Positions 34,080 through 45,712 of a DNA stretch of 64,000 nucleotides are shown here, one piece after another. Both the position numbers and the translations under genes were made by a program. Below the pieces are notes generated by a model. It saw only the letters and a program-made list of their open reading frames with translations, was not told the origin of the DNA and did not search any database. How positions within the stretch are numbered: position 1 is the stretch's first letter; every line of letters starts with the position of its first letter. The stretch is from Lutraria lutraria (Eukaryota; Mollusca; Bivalvia; Venerida; Mactridae): the NCBI GenBank assembly GCA_964023205.1, contig OZ026843.1:2093029-2157028 (forward strand), given 5' to 3'.

Positions 34080-36780
34080 GTCAGAATAACTCTTTTAAAT
34101 TCCATTTAATTTATACATCTAGATCTATCATATTTTGTATATACATATTAATTGTGATATAGGGAATCTATGTAATTTGCTCAATTGTGTCAGAATCATG
34201 TCTTTATTAGATATACCAGTGTTTATTTTAACAGTTTTCCACCGTGGATCATGTTTGATCGTATATTACCATGGTTATTACAGGGACTCTACATTACAGA
34301 TCCAAGACTCATGCATTAGCTTTCAAGAACGTCCTGCGAGTCTATAATATATTATTACCATTTTTTAAACAAGGCATTTAGTTATTCGATGGTGGGGGGT
34401 AAATGCATACAGACAACCTGTGATCTCTATTGTTATATGTTCGTGCTTAATTGAACCATTCCCCACTCCAACCCTATCCTGGTAGAATTTGAACGCTACG
34501 CTGCTCAAGTTATGATTTCATTGTATAAAGCTATACAGTACCGATACATACATGTACTATGTATATTATGGCCTGTTCATACCCAGTTCGTATTTCAACC
34601 AGCATGACTAGTATCATTGATAAAATTATTATATTACGTTTCAGCTTATGTACAATGGTAGCAGAGACATAGATAACATGTTACCTATAATTAAGTCTCT
34701 GATGGTAGTAATTGTAAGCATTATTATATAGATTTAGGAAATGCTTTCCACTGAATTGATTTTTACATTATCAACCAAAATAAAGTCTAAGGAATTGAAT
34801 TGTGATTGGTTGTAAACTGGCAGTAAAAACAAAATGTTTTATTAATTACTGGTATAATATCAGGAATCTCTGGTCACTTTGTTCGTTTTATGTTCATTAA
34901 TTGCATATGTAAATCTACATGACAATATATATACATTTTGCCATTTATCTACCTGTGATGGTTCTAGCCGCTTGTAAACACGTCGCCCAGTGACATATCA
35001 AAGTTACTGCAGGCATCTAAATACATCTACGGGCCACTAAATCCGAGTCTGTAGCTTCTCTCAAACAAGTAAAAGGAGCAAAATTTAGAAGAATAACGTT
35101 CTTGATTTCTATCAAACTGTATTTGAATTACATATACAGATACATGTTAATTGATAAGTATCAAAACACAACCATTGTTTAATGCAGTGGGTATATCTGA
35201 GGAGATACAAACAGACTCACTAAGATGTTCCTGTCTCAGACTGGGTTAGCATCTCCATGAATGGTAATACGTACATGTACATGTCCCTGATATTTACCTG
35301 TAACTGATCTTTTAAAACAAGCTTCGCCGTAATCAAAAGCAAACATAATTCTTCTTCTTGGTAATATACTAATCTACCAGAGACTGTGCATGAACGGTAG
35401 AGATCATAATAGAAAACATGAACTATTCGTCATGAAATCATTCATAAGGTACAACAATGCTGCAAATGCTACTTTGAAAGAATAATATCTTCATACAAAA
35501 TGTGTATCCGGCCAGTGTACCGTCTCTTTGAGCTCACACAATGTCCCGGATATTTTAGATGAGAGTGCTTTCATGCCTAAGTGACGGGTTACAAATATTT
35601 ATAATTATTTACTTCAAACTTAAACTTGTTTATTTTCATTTTCAGAATAATCATTACTTTGAGAGCACTTATGATAAAAGTTATAACTTCAAACCATACT
35701 CTGTGCCCAAAGATTTGAAACATCTAAAAGGTGAGTACCTTTTATAACTTCTAATGATTAAAATCATCAATTTCACCATACGAGAAATTGCATTATTGAA
35801 AACATGTCATGGCTATCGTCTGAAATCGTTTGTTTCTGTGCATAGTATGTAACTACTGTAACTCGTTAGACCGTTGATAGTTAGCCATATTTTTTATTTC
35901 TTTATTGTAATCTTATTTTTTTCAATTTTTATCATAAAGTTTGTGTCATAAGTTCAACAAGTATGTTCATTTTTTTGTGATAAGAGTATATTACTCACCA
36001 TAAAATATGTATTTCGAAAAACTCTTGCTTCTGTTTTTGTTTTAACTTTTAAGAAATTATTTGATAGGTTATCTTTTTAAAACTACTTGATCACGAATGT
36101 TGTGAATAGAAAATAGCTCAATAACTAATAGGCTAGCCAACTATCTATTGATATTGCTTACGTAATATAGGAGTGTTTGAACAATTTTGCGATTATTTAT
36201 GTTTGAAATAATATCAACCACGTGGGGTTATTTCTTATCGTCTGATCATTCACGTGAAGTGGGAATTATTAATATACAATATAGTGAGCCAGTCCTTTAT
36301 AAGATCAGAATTATTTGGTTATCTCTTCTTTGAGACCAGAGATTGAGTAAAGAACACTTGAAAAGTTCATTGATTTATAAATAAGCCACAAATTTATTGA
36401 TTTTCCAGTAACCGTTAGAATATTTTTTTTATTTTTTTTAATTTGTCTAAATATCAATCGCCAAAAACTCGCCATAAATTGAGACGTTGTCTTAAATAAA
36501 TACGAAAAACTGGAATCCACACAGAAAATATGAAAACAGGCGAAATTTCCGGGAAAAAATTACCTGCAGATGTTAAACATATATTTATTAACGACAGTTG
36601 CGTCTACAATTTATTATGTCTGTTACAGCTCCGCACCCGAATGCATTTCCTGGACATCAACCGGAAACAGACAGGGCATCATCGAAAAGCATCTACAACA
36701 GTTGGGAGACCACGACCCGTGCTGGCTACGTGGATCCAAGAATCAGACAGACCCCACTCGAACCTAAAACCTCATCTTAA
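33858..36780 (+). CDS. CFAP68: CFAP68 (C11orf1 homologue), ciliary microtubule inner protein, three exons
   Basis: CFAP68 sits inside ciliary and flagellar doublet microtubules as one of the inner proteins that stabilise the A-tubule. Joined exons 33858-34079, 35646-35730 and 36629-36780 encode 152 residues, against about 150 in human. All junctions are GT-AG: CAG|GTCAGA, TTTTCAG, AAAAG|GTGAGT and TTACAG. Exon 1 carries GLGEVWTHSTDAAKFNQFGWRC and TLIGNWNEERFD, exon 2 NNHYFESTYDKSYNF, and exon 3 HPNAFPGHQPETDR. These are the family signatures (GEVWT, QFGWRCT, GNWNxER, HYFETTYDxSYN, PGHQPE). ATG 33858 is the first in-frame Met after the promoter. No signal peptide or membrane segment. It is divergent from CIC. 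A possible polyadenylation signal AATAAA is at 37808. Confidence 0.95.
34080..36628. other. CFAP68 introns
   Basis: Introns of 1,566 and 898 bp. AT-rich; no repeat or other gene recognised. Confidence 0.6.
35646..35730 (+). CDS. CFAP68: CFAP68 exon 2
   Basis: Eighty-five bases following TTTTCAG. It encodes 28 residues (NNHYFESTYDKSYNFKPYSV...) plus one base, then GTGAGT. Confidence 0.95.
36629..36780 (+). CDS. CFAP68: CFAP68 exon 3 with stop codon
   Basis: Follows TGTTACAG. The split codon G+CT gives Ala, then PHPNAFPGHQPETD to TAA at 36778-36780. Of the three open frames here, only this one matches the family. Confidence 0.94.
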
Positions 36781-38785
36781 ATATTCTGTATAAATCTGCG
36801 CTTTAAGAGTAATCATTATTGTAACTTTGTTCAAATACTTCAGTATTCTTCATTTTATAAATCCTCTCTGTTTTGTAATAATCGTTTTTTGTTGTTGTTC
36901 AATAGCATGGGTACTATTTTTCATTTGTAATAGTTATAATTATATTTATATTCTGTGATTTATTTGTTATCCTTCAAGGCTTGTTTCAAATATTTTGAAT
37001 ACGCTGGTGTGAGTTGTGTATTTATGAAAATGGTTGACTAGTCTCTTCACTGAAAAATCAAAATGACACCTGAATATTACCACATGTGATTTCACCTAGA
37101 ATTAAATAATTTACCTCACATGTACAGACTAAGATTTATACAAGTATAAACTTATTATAATTTTCTGTCTTTCTACATTCTTCATACATGGAGGTAAATC
37201 TGTTACTGTCACGTGCAACGACTTTTTGAAAGTTTTGATATTAAATAGTTTGAATGTCCATCTGAAATCAGTGACGCTTTAACGTCGAGTTTGTTTCTAA
37301 AATGACAAACTCTAGAAAGTTTATCTCATCTGAACGAATGAGTAACTTTCTGACCTGGTGACGTTTAAATGCCGGAGATAAACGGTCTAATATTTTGTTC
37401 AGTTTTATTCATAACATGACACTGCATGTAACTCGCTTAAATGTTCTTCTTATGATGTTTAATTATTATTTTCGTGGGTTGCGCGTGTTTGATTAAGAAA
37501 AGAATGCTATTGTCGGACATGATCAGTTAAATACAGTCGATGACGATTGTTTTGTTTTAAAATCAAAGTTACAAACGTTTTAATACACATTTGACTTGTT
37601 GTAAATGCCAAAGTTCTCATAAAGACTAAAATCTTTGCTGAATTCTGGACACAAGTGTAATGTGTTTGTTGATTGCCCTTTTCCTACAACAGTTCAGTAT
37701 TCAATATATCAAATGCTCAATAGAAGTAGGCACTTGAAAAGTGTTTATTAGCTACAAAACTAGTATTATGTGATATTTCTGTTCTAGATGTAAACTGTTT
37801 TTAAGAAAATAAAAAAGTATTATATATCTATGTGTTAATTATTAACTTATAATTATTTGTATTCACATGTAAAAGTTGTTTAAAATACTTAATGTGGAGT
37901 ACGTACAAACATACATGTGCCTACAACCTGATTGACTACTAAAACTCAGCATTAATTTTATATATTATAAGCCTCCGTATATATGAACCAGACACAGTCA
38001 AATATATGTACTAAATGGCGAGACGTATGGAACAGAAGTCAAACGGAACGGAAGTTAAACTTGTATGCTGTTTAGATCCTGATGTCTATATCATAATTTC
38101 ATTTGACTAAATGACAGTGCAATGAAATATTTCAACATGGCGGGGCTGCATATAAGCATCAATATTTCAACATTACACAGTTACAATGCTCCCAGAACAA
38201 AATACACGATGTGACCACACAATATGAAAGATGCAATCAGCCACTAAGCAAGTTGAAAGTAAGCATACTGTGATTTGCAAAATTGGGGGCGCACGTTCGT
38301 AGTTTTCACAAAAGATTACCGATATCTCCGACGTAAGACTCCTACGCACTCACCACGTGCACGTCAACAAATGTGTGTCAATGAGTGACTAGCATGGTCT
38401 TTAATTACAAATGACTATCATCATTGTAAGCATAATGTTAATTTCGCATGCATCCTTGGTTCACACTACACGTTCGAACATATTATGTTTATACATATAT
38501 ACATGTACATATATATGTACGTGTATCTTTGACTCAAACGGCGAGCCAGATCATCTAAGTTTTCGGAACAAACTGGCACACTTAATTGAGGAAATATACC
38601 AGCTACATCTATATCAATTACCACGTACAGCTATTTAGTTGAGTATTATATATCTCCTCAGTTGTGCGGCTGTTCTTTTAACCAATATGTTATGGAGTCT
38701 AATATGAATGTAGATAGGTATACGATTACAAGGGAAGGTGATAATGGTCAGGTAATCCAAACTAGGACTTATATACTGTACATAC

Positions 38786-38829
38786 AAGGACTTATATATG
38801 TATGTAAGTCCTTGTATATATAAGTCCTT
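38786..38829. repeat. Miniature AAGGACTTATATA palindrome
   Basis: AAGGACTTATATATG at the left and TATATATAAGTCCTT at the right, with a third AAGTCCTT in the middle. Same terminal sequence as the 503-bp element at 40531, reduced to little more than its ends. Confidence 0.6.
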
Positions 38830-39054
38830 ACATTATGTGCATTCGAATGGGTTTTACCTTTTAAAGCTACTCGTTAATTTAGTTTGAATGGTTAAACATA
38901 TTTCCCCTAAATTCGTTAAAAACATCACATCACAATTTATACATACGGTTCAGATTACACTGTGATCAACAGGTATTGTAAAAACAAAAACTGAAACGTT
39001 GACGGAGATGTAAGCGAAGATTAACGAATGACAACTCTGTGAAGAATGGGAACA

Positions 39055-39127
39055 GGAACCAGTTTATCAGATAAACTGGTTCCCGTTCCATGATGCCGTG
39101 CACCACAAGTCAACGGGAACCAGTTTA
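39055..39127. repeat. GGAACCAGTTTATC palindrome with third copy
   Basis: GGAACCAGTTTATC-A-GATAAACTGGTTCC at 39055-39083, extended by GGGAAC/GTTCC outside, plus a third GGGAACCAGTTTA at 39115-39127. Looks like collapsed transposon ends. Confidence 0.7.
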
Positions 39128-39352
39128 TTTATCAGATTACAAATAGATTACTTCCCTTTACCATACAAAAACACGATTTATTGTTGTCATTTATAGACTC
39201 TGCAATTTATGCTTCGAAAACAATGCGAATTGCACGTAATCAAGGTATTTAGAAGCAAAATCGAATTCTCGGGTAAAATGTAGAAGCGACAAATTGTTCA
39301 TAGACATTCAAATGTGTATATATATTTTAAATATGTCTTCTTTTGACAACGA

Positions 39353-39425
39353 GGTTCCGTAGTGTAGTGGTTATCACGCTCGCTTCACACGCGAGAGGTC
39401 CTGGGTTCGAGCCCCAGCGGAACCA
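39353..39425 (+). tRNA. tRNA-Val (anticodon CAC)
   Basis: A 73-nt full cloverleaf. The acceptor stem is GGTTCCG with CGGAACC, and the discriminator is A. The D-arm is GTGTAGTGGTTATCAC. The anticodon stem CTCGC/GCGAG encloses the loop TTCACAC, giving anticodon CAC, and the T-arm carries GGTTCGAGCCC. No intron. Internal A box (around TAGTGTAGTGG) and B box (GGTTCGAGCCC) are intact. A run of seven T at 39428-39434 serves as the Pol III terminator. This is a functional-looking nuclear tRNA gene. Confidence 0.95.
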
Positions 39426-39427
39426 TG

Positions 39428-39434
39428 TTTTTTT
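39428..39434 (+). terminator. Pol III terminator of tRNA-Val
   Basis: Seven consecutive T beginning two bases after the tRNA 3' end, the usual RNA polymerase III stop signal. Confidence 0.8.
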
Positions 39435-39704
39435 CATGAATATCATTTAGATATTGTTAGAAGTAATAAAGAATAAATACTATTTTAACATGTTAAATAT
39501 GTTTAAAACACCAATATCATGAAATAATTGTCTAGCTACAAAAGCAGTGAATGTAAATTGATTTGTAATATGTATTAAATGTATTAACAAAAGCTACCCT
39601 TTTATAATCTTATTTGTCATGCATTTCACTAGATATATGTTTTTGTATTTGAATATTTATATATGGTGTATGTACACCAACAAAAACGACCTACAAAGTG
39701 AGCC

Positions 39705-39786
39705 AAAGACCTATACATTATTGTAATCAAGGACTTATTTATTATTATGTATGTATATAAGTCCTTGTTGTAATGTATAGGTCTTT
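39705..39786. repeat. Nested hairpin with AAGGACTT inner arms
   Basis: Outer arms AAAGACCTATACATTA / TAATGTATAGGTCTTT surround inner arms AAGGACTTAT / ATATAAGTCCTT (39729-39766). The inner arms match the ends of the 40531-41033 element. Confidence 0.6.
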
Positions 39787-40068
39787 GAGTGAGCAAAGCA
39801 AAATATATAACACAGTCATATTGATTATTTATGTAATATTTTCTTTTTTTCCTTCTACATACATAAACGATACATTATAAATATATAATTTATATAAAGG
39901 CCATTTTAGTATTATTGCCCTGATGAGTCAAATGACGAAACCGGTCGGCTATTAAATAATATAATGTTGATATATATATGCAATGTAGTTCTAACTGGCA
40001 TATGTTTACAGGTTTTAATGTTACAAGGTAATGTAGAACAGATTTAATGATAATGTACTTTTTCAAAT

Positions 40069-40235
40069 ACTGTCAAACCTATGTTAGTGGACACCTCCAA
40101 ATAAAGGCCATTCTTTTAATACCCGTATTTGATAATTTAGAACAAAATGACCTCTGAATAAGGACCACCTGTTAATAAATGCCACAATTTTTGTCTTTAT
40201 CAAGGGTGGCCTTTGTTTGATCACAGGTTTGAAGT
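40069..40235. mobile_element. MITE with CAAACCT ends
   Basis: About 165 bp. Inverted ends run through TCAAACCTATGTTAGTGGAC and, reversed, TCAAACCTGTGATCAAACAA, then GGCCACC-type inner repeats. Exact ends uncertain. Confidence 0.5.
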
Positions 40236-40456
40236 AAAGTTTATGAAATCGTATATTTTATATCAGATGATATGGACTATACTCACAGTAAACAGTATAT
40301 ACTTATCTGGTTATTAACTGTAATGTACACATAGTAATGCCTGAATCAACAGCCATGCTGATAATCGTGAAATTATTTCATCAAGTAAAATATTGTGATG
40401 TGAATTGTATGCTTAAAAATGAGATGCCTGCAATATATACTGTACTTCATTCATGA

Positions 40457-41090
40457 ACGAGATGTGTTTTTAAAACACAATGCCCCCTCCGGGTGACCTT
40501 TGACCTGAAAATGTAGAGTTTGGTACAGACAAGGACTTATATACATACATGGATTCGCAACTTCCGTATTAACAGTTTAAAGTAATCAAATCCCGCGATA
40601 ATAAGACGTGAATCAACGGGAATACAAGCTATTGTTTACAAAAGCGAAAATACGAAAAAATCCGTGATATCCGAATGATAATAACAGCGAAAATATCCGT
40701 GGTATTCCGAATGTTTAATCTCGGAGACGAAAGGATTATAATAGATGTCCGCCATCTTGGAATTTATAATGTTCGACTGATGCCTTTTTCAACCCTTATA
40801 CTTAGACTTTGTGGATTATAAATGTATCTCAATATCTTTAAGGAATTTGTTGCATCCTTTACCAATTTCCCGTGCCCAATTGCCAGAGTTTTATTAGTAT
40901 AATCAAATTCGTAAACACCCAAATACAGCTGTCGGACATTGCCGAGTATATAGCAATGCATTGTGGGATCGCCGAACGATATCGTTTGATCTATTTTTAG
41001 CAGTTGCGAATCCATGTATGTATATAAGTCCTTGGTACAGACAAACAGACAGACAAACAGGCCAAAAACAATATGCCCCTGATCTATCGA
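40457..41090. repeat. TGACCT-rich molluscan repeat split by the Mutator-like element
   Basis: Left part ACACAATGCCCCCTCCGGGT...TTTGACCTGAAAATGTAGAG; right part ACAAACAGACAGACAAACAGG to CCCCTGATCTATCGATACG. The 40531-41033 element and its target duplication lie between. Confidence 0.65.
40531..41033. mobile_element. Mutator-like MITE, 32-bp perfect inverted ends and 9-bp target duplication
   Basis: 503 bp. The ends AAGGACTTATATACATACAT... are perfect for 32 bp at both sides. GGTACAGAC occurs directly at 40522-40530 and 41034-41042. Removing the element and one duplicate restores the GACAGACAAACAG tail of a molluscan repeat (40457-41090). A 9-bp duplication with long inverted ends is the mark of Mutator-like elements. 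No transposase. Confidence 0.8.
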
Positions 41091-41418
41091 TACGAGTGAA
41101 GAATGAATTATTGAATGAACGCCATTACATCCAAGGCAAGGCAATCATTATAAGGAGTATGAAACAGTAGATATAGGGTATGAAACTGATACCACAAAAT
41201 GATACTGGTGTTTTAATAGTACATGTACTTATCAATATCATTTGATACCCAAAACTGATACAAGAATTTGACTGACAAGTACTGTTCAGTTAGAATAATG
41301 TGATAGTGACGTTTCATTTTATGTGTACACAAAAGTTTACAACCATTGTCTGAACGGGTAAAATGGGTTCATAAGAAACGAATATAGTATTATAGTTTAG
41401 CAATGAAAATGTAGATGT

Positions 41419-41505
41419 CTGGTTGGCGCAGTTAGTAAAGCCTTTAGAATTGCTCTGGAGCGAAAGTTTTATCGCGAGTTCGAACCTCACGTACCGGTTC
41501 TCTTT
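41419..41505 (+). repeat. tRNA-like SINE head
   Basis: TTGGCGCAGTTAGTAAAG (A box-like) and GCGAGTTCGAACCTC (B box) about 45 bp apart. No full cloverleaf. Confidence 0.5.
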
Positions 41506-41924
41506 TTTCTTTTTCAACATTACGAATTGTCGTACATAGGTAGGTTTGTTATAACATTTTAGTAGTAAACTGTAAAGAATTGTCCTGTGTAACGCGAAGT
41601 ATGTAATGCACAAGTACTCGAAGCATTAGTACCGTGCACAAGTATTTCATGCCAACTTATCTGAAGGCAAACTAGCTAAATATGGCTGAAAATAGATGGA
41701 CTTTTAATAGCGAACCAATCGTAATTACCAGAATTACGACGAAATGTCTAAGACTATTCTTCATAATGTTTATTACATTCAAAAAGATATTTAAAAACGA
41801 TATGCCAAACGATAAAAATGATTATTATATAAACACTAGATCGAGTATAATCTTTAAAAAATGACGATTTTGTTTAAAGAGTATATAGAAATAGAACATT
41901 ATTTGCGAAAAAGTACTATCGTGG

Positions 41925-42005
41925 TCTCGCACTGATATGTTCACAACAAAATTTAAAGTATCAACAGACAACGTCGTTACCAACTGTGCTACGCCGACAG
42001 TTGAT
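41925..42005 (-). repeat. tRNA-like SINE head
   Basis: Minus strand CGTAGCACAGTTGGTAACGA (A box) with GTGCGAGACCACG (degenerate B box). Lies just outside the left outer inverted block. Confidence 0.45.
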
Positions 42006-42029
42006 GTACATATCGAAATTTGTAAATTA

Positions 42030-42125
42030 TGTAGTAAGCCTACTTGTCTAATGATAATTTATGACAACGGTTTTACACCGTAATACACCCAAAATCAGAG
42101 ATGAGGAGCATATTGGTGTGCCATG
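42030..42125 (+). repeat. Outer inverted block, left copy (TCAGAGATGAGGAGCA)
   Basis: ACACCCAAAATCAGAGATGAGGAGCATATTGG matches, in reverse, 45613-45655; a weaker match extends about 60 bp further out. Together they bracket the composite structure. The outward part of the right copy has tRNA-like boxes, so this may instead be a pair of SINEs. Confidence 0.5.
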
Positions 42126-42266
42126 AAATAACTCGAGAGAGATCACCTGTATGTAAACTTAAATACCTGTAAAAGTTTAGTGGCATTTTAGTGTACTTCT
42201 CACTTCCAAATTAATTTAACTTCTTGGCTATTTGTGTCTGTACCAAGCTATTGAACACCCGTAAAC

Positions 42267-44523
42267 GATACCTACGTTACTGACGCTACCAGAGAAATGT
42301 TATATTCATAGCTCATCTGAGACCTAAATAGATCAATGTTTACAAAACAGTGTGTTTGTTTTTACAGATAGATTAAACATTTAACAAATGAGGTACACAT
42401 AATATGGATTCATTCCTAATATGGTTTTAGTAGCGTTATATACACTTGACGCCAGATAAGACGATACTTACGTTACAGCACACTAATGACAGTTCTAATA
42501 AAGCTGTACGTCACAAAAATGATCCATTAAACTTTTAAAACGAAGCTTTATGTCTAGTACATATAACTAAACTCTCACCCGAATTCGAATGCAACATTCA
42601 ATATATATTTTAATGCATGGTTTCAAGTCAATTTAAAGCGTGCAAATACAATGATACATACGTTACCCATGCTTTAAAGTATACAAATTATTCATTATGA
42701 AGACTGTGTATTGCTTTTATACCTTATATATAAACACTGGTTCTTTTCATTTAGCCAATGAAAAGTTTTTGCCACACATGTTTGAGAAATATATCGTCCA
42801 TATATAGACGTTTTAATACATACGTGATCGATACATACGTTATGTGATCATTCAAAAACTACCACTAATCTTACGAAATTTTCTTTTGAATGCTTGCTCC
42901 TTACTTCATAGCATGTTATCCGGCCGTCATGTTTTCAAATTATTAATGAAATGTAGACAGTGACATTTTTTCTCCGTCTGTTTTGAATTTCGGCCATTTT
43001 TGGATTTGAGGTCATTACAAAGCTAATAGAGGTCATTAGCCTAATCATGTATTGTCGTTTATTTTAAAAACATGTTAAACTGAAATTAGATGGATGAAAT
43101 ATTGTAATCATGATGACATATGATGGCCTTTTATTTGTTTATGTTCACACGACAATGTTTAAACAAGTTATACATACGTTACGTCCAGTAATGAATATAC
43201 ATGCTACATTATTCAACACATCACGACTCTGGTTCACGTGAATGACACTTAACTATTGATTTATATATTGATTTTGACAAAACATTGTTTGTGACTTCTA
43301 TGGTATATTGTCCATTATTATACCTCACGTGACTTATTTACTCTATAGCCTCATGTGACGTCAGAGGGTGACAATCCGTAATGTTACCCTGTGACATTAC
43401 ATTTCGGCCCGCTTGCCATAACGAAACTGCCCTCACGCGCTGACGCGATTATAAACGGGTGCCGTGTTTTAGTCAATCTGTTCTATATCCTGGACGTTTG
43501 TATGGGCGATTATCAAAATCAACTCATAATTTGACATCCCTTTTACCAGAAGATAATTTGACAGCGAAATAACTATACTTCGTTTCAATCTCTGAAGAAG
43601 ACTTAGTGTTTTGACTCAACCAGTACGAAAAGAACCATATAATTGTTAGCATGTTTGTTGCATTCTTGTCTTTCTTAATTATTGTTTTGTTCGGTATAAT
43701 AAAATAAATATCACATCCCACATAGGGTGATAGAACGTAATGTTCACCCTTGACAAAGTAATGTCAACCTCGGCTAACGCCTCGGTCGACATTACTTGTC
43801 TCGGATGAACATTACGTTCTATCACCCTATGTGGGATGTGATATTTATATAATATTCGATTTCGACTGTAAAAATTGAACTATATATACATGAAAATTCG
43901 AACATATTTTGGTATTTGTTTCCAAATCATGCAGTAATAGATACAAACGTTACCTGTCTCTTGCTTCCAACTGTTTGTCAAAAAGAACTAACTATACTGC
44001 ACTAGTAAGGGTTGTATACGTTTTAGTTTAGTGCGTTTTACTCAATGCATGATTTGTTCAAGTAATTTCACCTTTACCCGTTAATAACCTTTACTGCCGA
44101 AATAAGGACTTAATTAGTATGATACAAACGTTACTATAGCAAGAAGCAATGTTCACCAAATTATCGCCACTAGTGGAATGGCAATTTTACATTTATTAAT
44201 ATAATTAGATAATTCATTGTACGTTTTATGACCTTTTATGACATTGAAAGAGTCGTCTGTACTGAAGTGATATCGAAGCTATGTCTTAAGACATTCAAAA
44301 CCTATAATTAAGGGTGTTACAATAATAGTCCACTATTAACATTACTATGTCTATACCACAAACAGTGAAGCACACAAGCCCCTTTTAACCTTAACAATAA
44401 TGCCATATTGCTCTAAAAATTATAAGGAATTGTTAGTTAATATTATTTTTCATCTATTATGAATGAGTTAATAATCATTTTTACTAACGATGGTGAATCA
44501 ATGATGTCTGATACATACGTTAC
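42267..44523 (+). repeat. Spaced GATACATACGTTAC motif array (8 copies, unrelated spacers)
   Basis: The motif GATACnTACGTTAC or a 1-2 base variant occurs at 42267, 42463, 42653, 42830, 43169, 43940, 44121 and 44510, all on the plus strand. A degenerate reverse copy lies at 45439-45452. Most gaps are close to 180-195 bp or twice that. Sequences on either side of the motif show no similarity to each other by eye. Function unknown. Confidence 0.7.
43315..43854. repeat. 540-bp inverted repeat, left arm
   Basis: Reverse complement of 44858-45397. Every stretch compared is identical, including the same accidental 65-codon open frame in both arms. The arm contains a hairpin (about 43704-43850: TATCACATCCCACATAGGGT...and its reverse) and a related GGGTGACAATCCGTAATGTT near the outer end. 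Unique 1,003-bp spacer. Two recent opposing insertions of one 540-bp MITE or a single foldback element are both possible. Confidence 0.85.
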
Positions 44524-44857
44524 CTGGAACCATACTTTCCAAATACATGAACTACTGATATTAAGATATGATAATCTAAATTTAATTACATGATTTCAAA
44601 TCATAACACAATAAGTTCTGATATGTAACCATACATTTAACGTTATGCTGAAAGCTACAAGCTTCCTGTAAATATGTTCATTGAATTGTTTGGTAGAATT
44701 AGAATTAAAAGCCATACACATTTTCAGAACTTATATGCTTATTTTGTTACACGTTTTTTTAACAAACTTGCACTTTAATGTTATAAAGATCACGTTGGAT
44801 TGTACATCTAAGTGTAAATTGACAGACAGCAAGCATGAAAAGCAACAAAAGTAGTGT

Positions 44858-45397
44858 TATTATATAAATATCACATCCCACATAGGGTGATAGAACGTAA
44901 TGTTCATCCGAGACAAGTAATGTCGACCGAGGCGTTAGCCGAGGTTGACATTACTTTGTCAAGGGTGAACATTACGTTCTATCACCCTATGTGGGATGTG
45001 ATATTTATTTTATTATACCGAACAAAACAATAATTAAGAAAGACAAGAATGCAACAAACATGCTAACAATTATATGGTTCTTTTCGTACTGGTTGAGTCA
45101 AAACACTAAGTCTTCTTCAGAGATTGAAACGAAGTATAGTTATTTCGCTGTCAAATTATCTTCTGGTAAAAGGGATGTCAAATTATGAGTTGATTTTGAT
45201 AATCGCCCATACAAACGTCCAGGATATAGAACAGATTGACTAAAACACGGCACCCGTTTATAATCGCGTCAGCGCGTGAGGGCAGTTTCGTTATGGCAAG
45301 CGGGCCGAAATGTAATGTCACAGGGTAACATTACGGATTGTCACCCTCTGACGTCACATGAGGCTATAGAGTAAATAAGTCACGTGAGGTATAATAA
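44858..45397. repeat. 540-bp inverted repeat, right arm
   Basis: Partner of 43315-43854. Boundaries are where identity stops: CACGTGAGGTATAATAA at the outer end, TATTATATAAATATCACATC at the inner end. Confidence 0.85.
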
Positions 45398-45612
45398 AAG
45401 AAAATAACACGAGTTTTTGGATTATGATAATTATCACAGTCATGTATGTATCACGGAATACATTTTACAGGGTTCGGTAGCTTTATAAAATATATCATAA
45501 CTTTTTTACATCCAAATTGGTGTTTGTGAAAATTTCAGGATTTATCTAGAAGGTGTTGTACTTAAGTCTACTCATATTGGAAAATACACAAAACAACCTT
45601 TATAAATCACAT

Positions 45613-45712
45613 TTTGTTGGGCACCATTTGCTCCTCATCTCTGACTTTGGGTGAATAGTGGACTCGACCACCGCGTCACTCTATAATTATCCTAACTGAG
45701 CAGTAAGCTATA
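45613..45712 (-). repeat. Outer inverted block, right copy with tRNA-like head
   Basis: On the minus strand a TGCTCAGTTAGG A-box-like stretch and GGTCGAGTCC B-box-like stretch precede CACCCAAAGTCAGAGATGAG. It pairs with the block at 42030-42125. Confidence 0.5.

Larger units (their letters stand above)
36781..39352. other. CFAP68 3' flank and intergenic DNA
   Basis: Probably contains the CFAP68 3' untranslated region (AATAAA at 37808). Apart from the small palindromes at 38786 and 39055, nothing is recognisable. Confidence 0.4.

Noticed and set aside
36530..36793. Alternative frames over CFAP68 exon 3
   Set aside because: Only the frame that starts at 36629 with a split Ala codon matches CFAP68; the other two are shadows.
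43524..45188. Two identical 65-codon frames (43524-43721 minus, 44991-45188 plus)
   Set aside because: They are the same chance frame in the two 540-bp inverted arms, with no recognisable motif.
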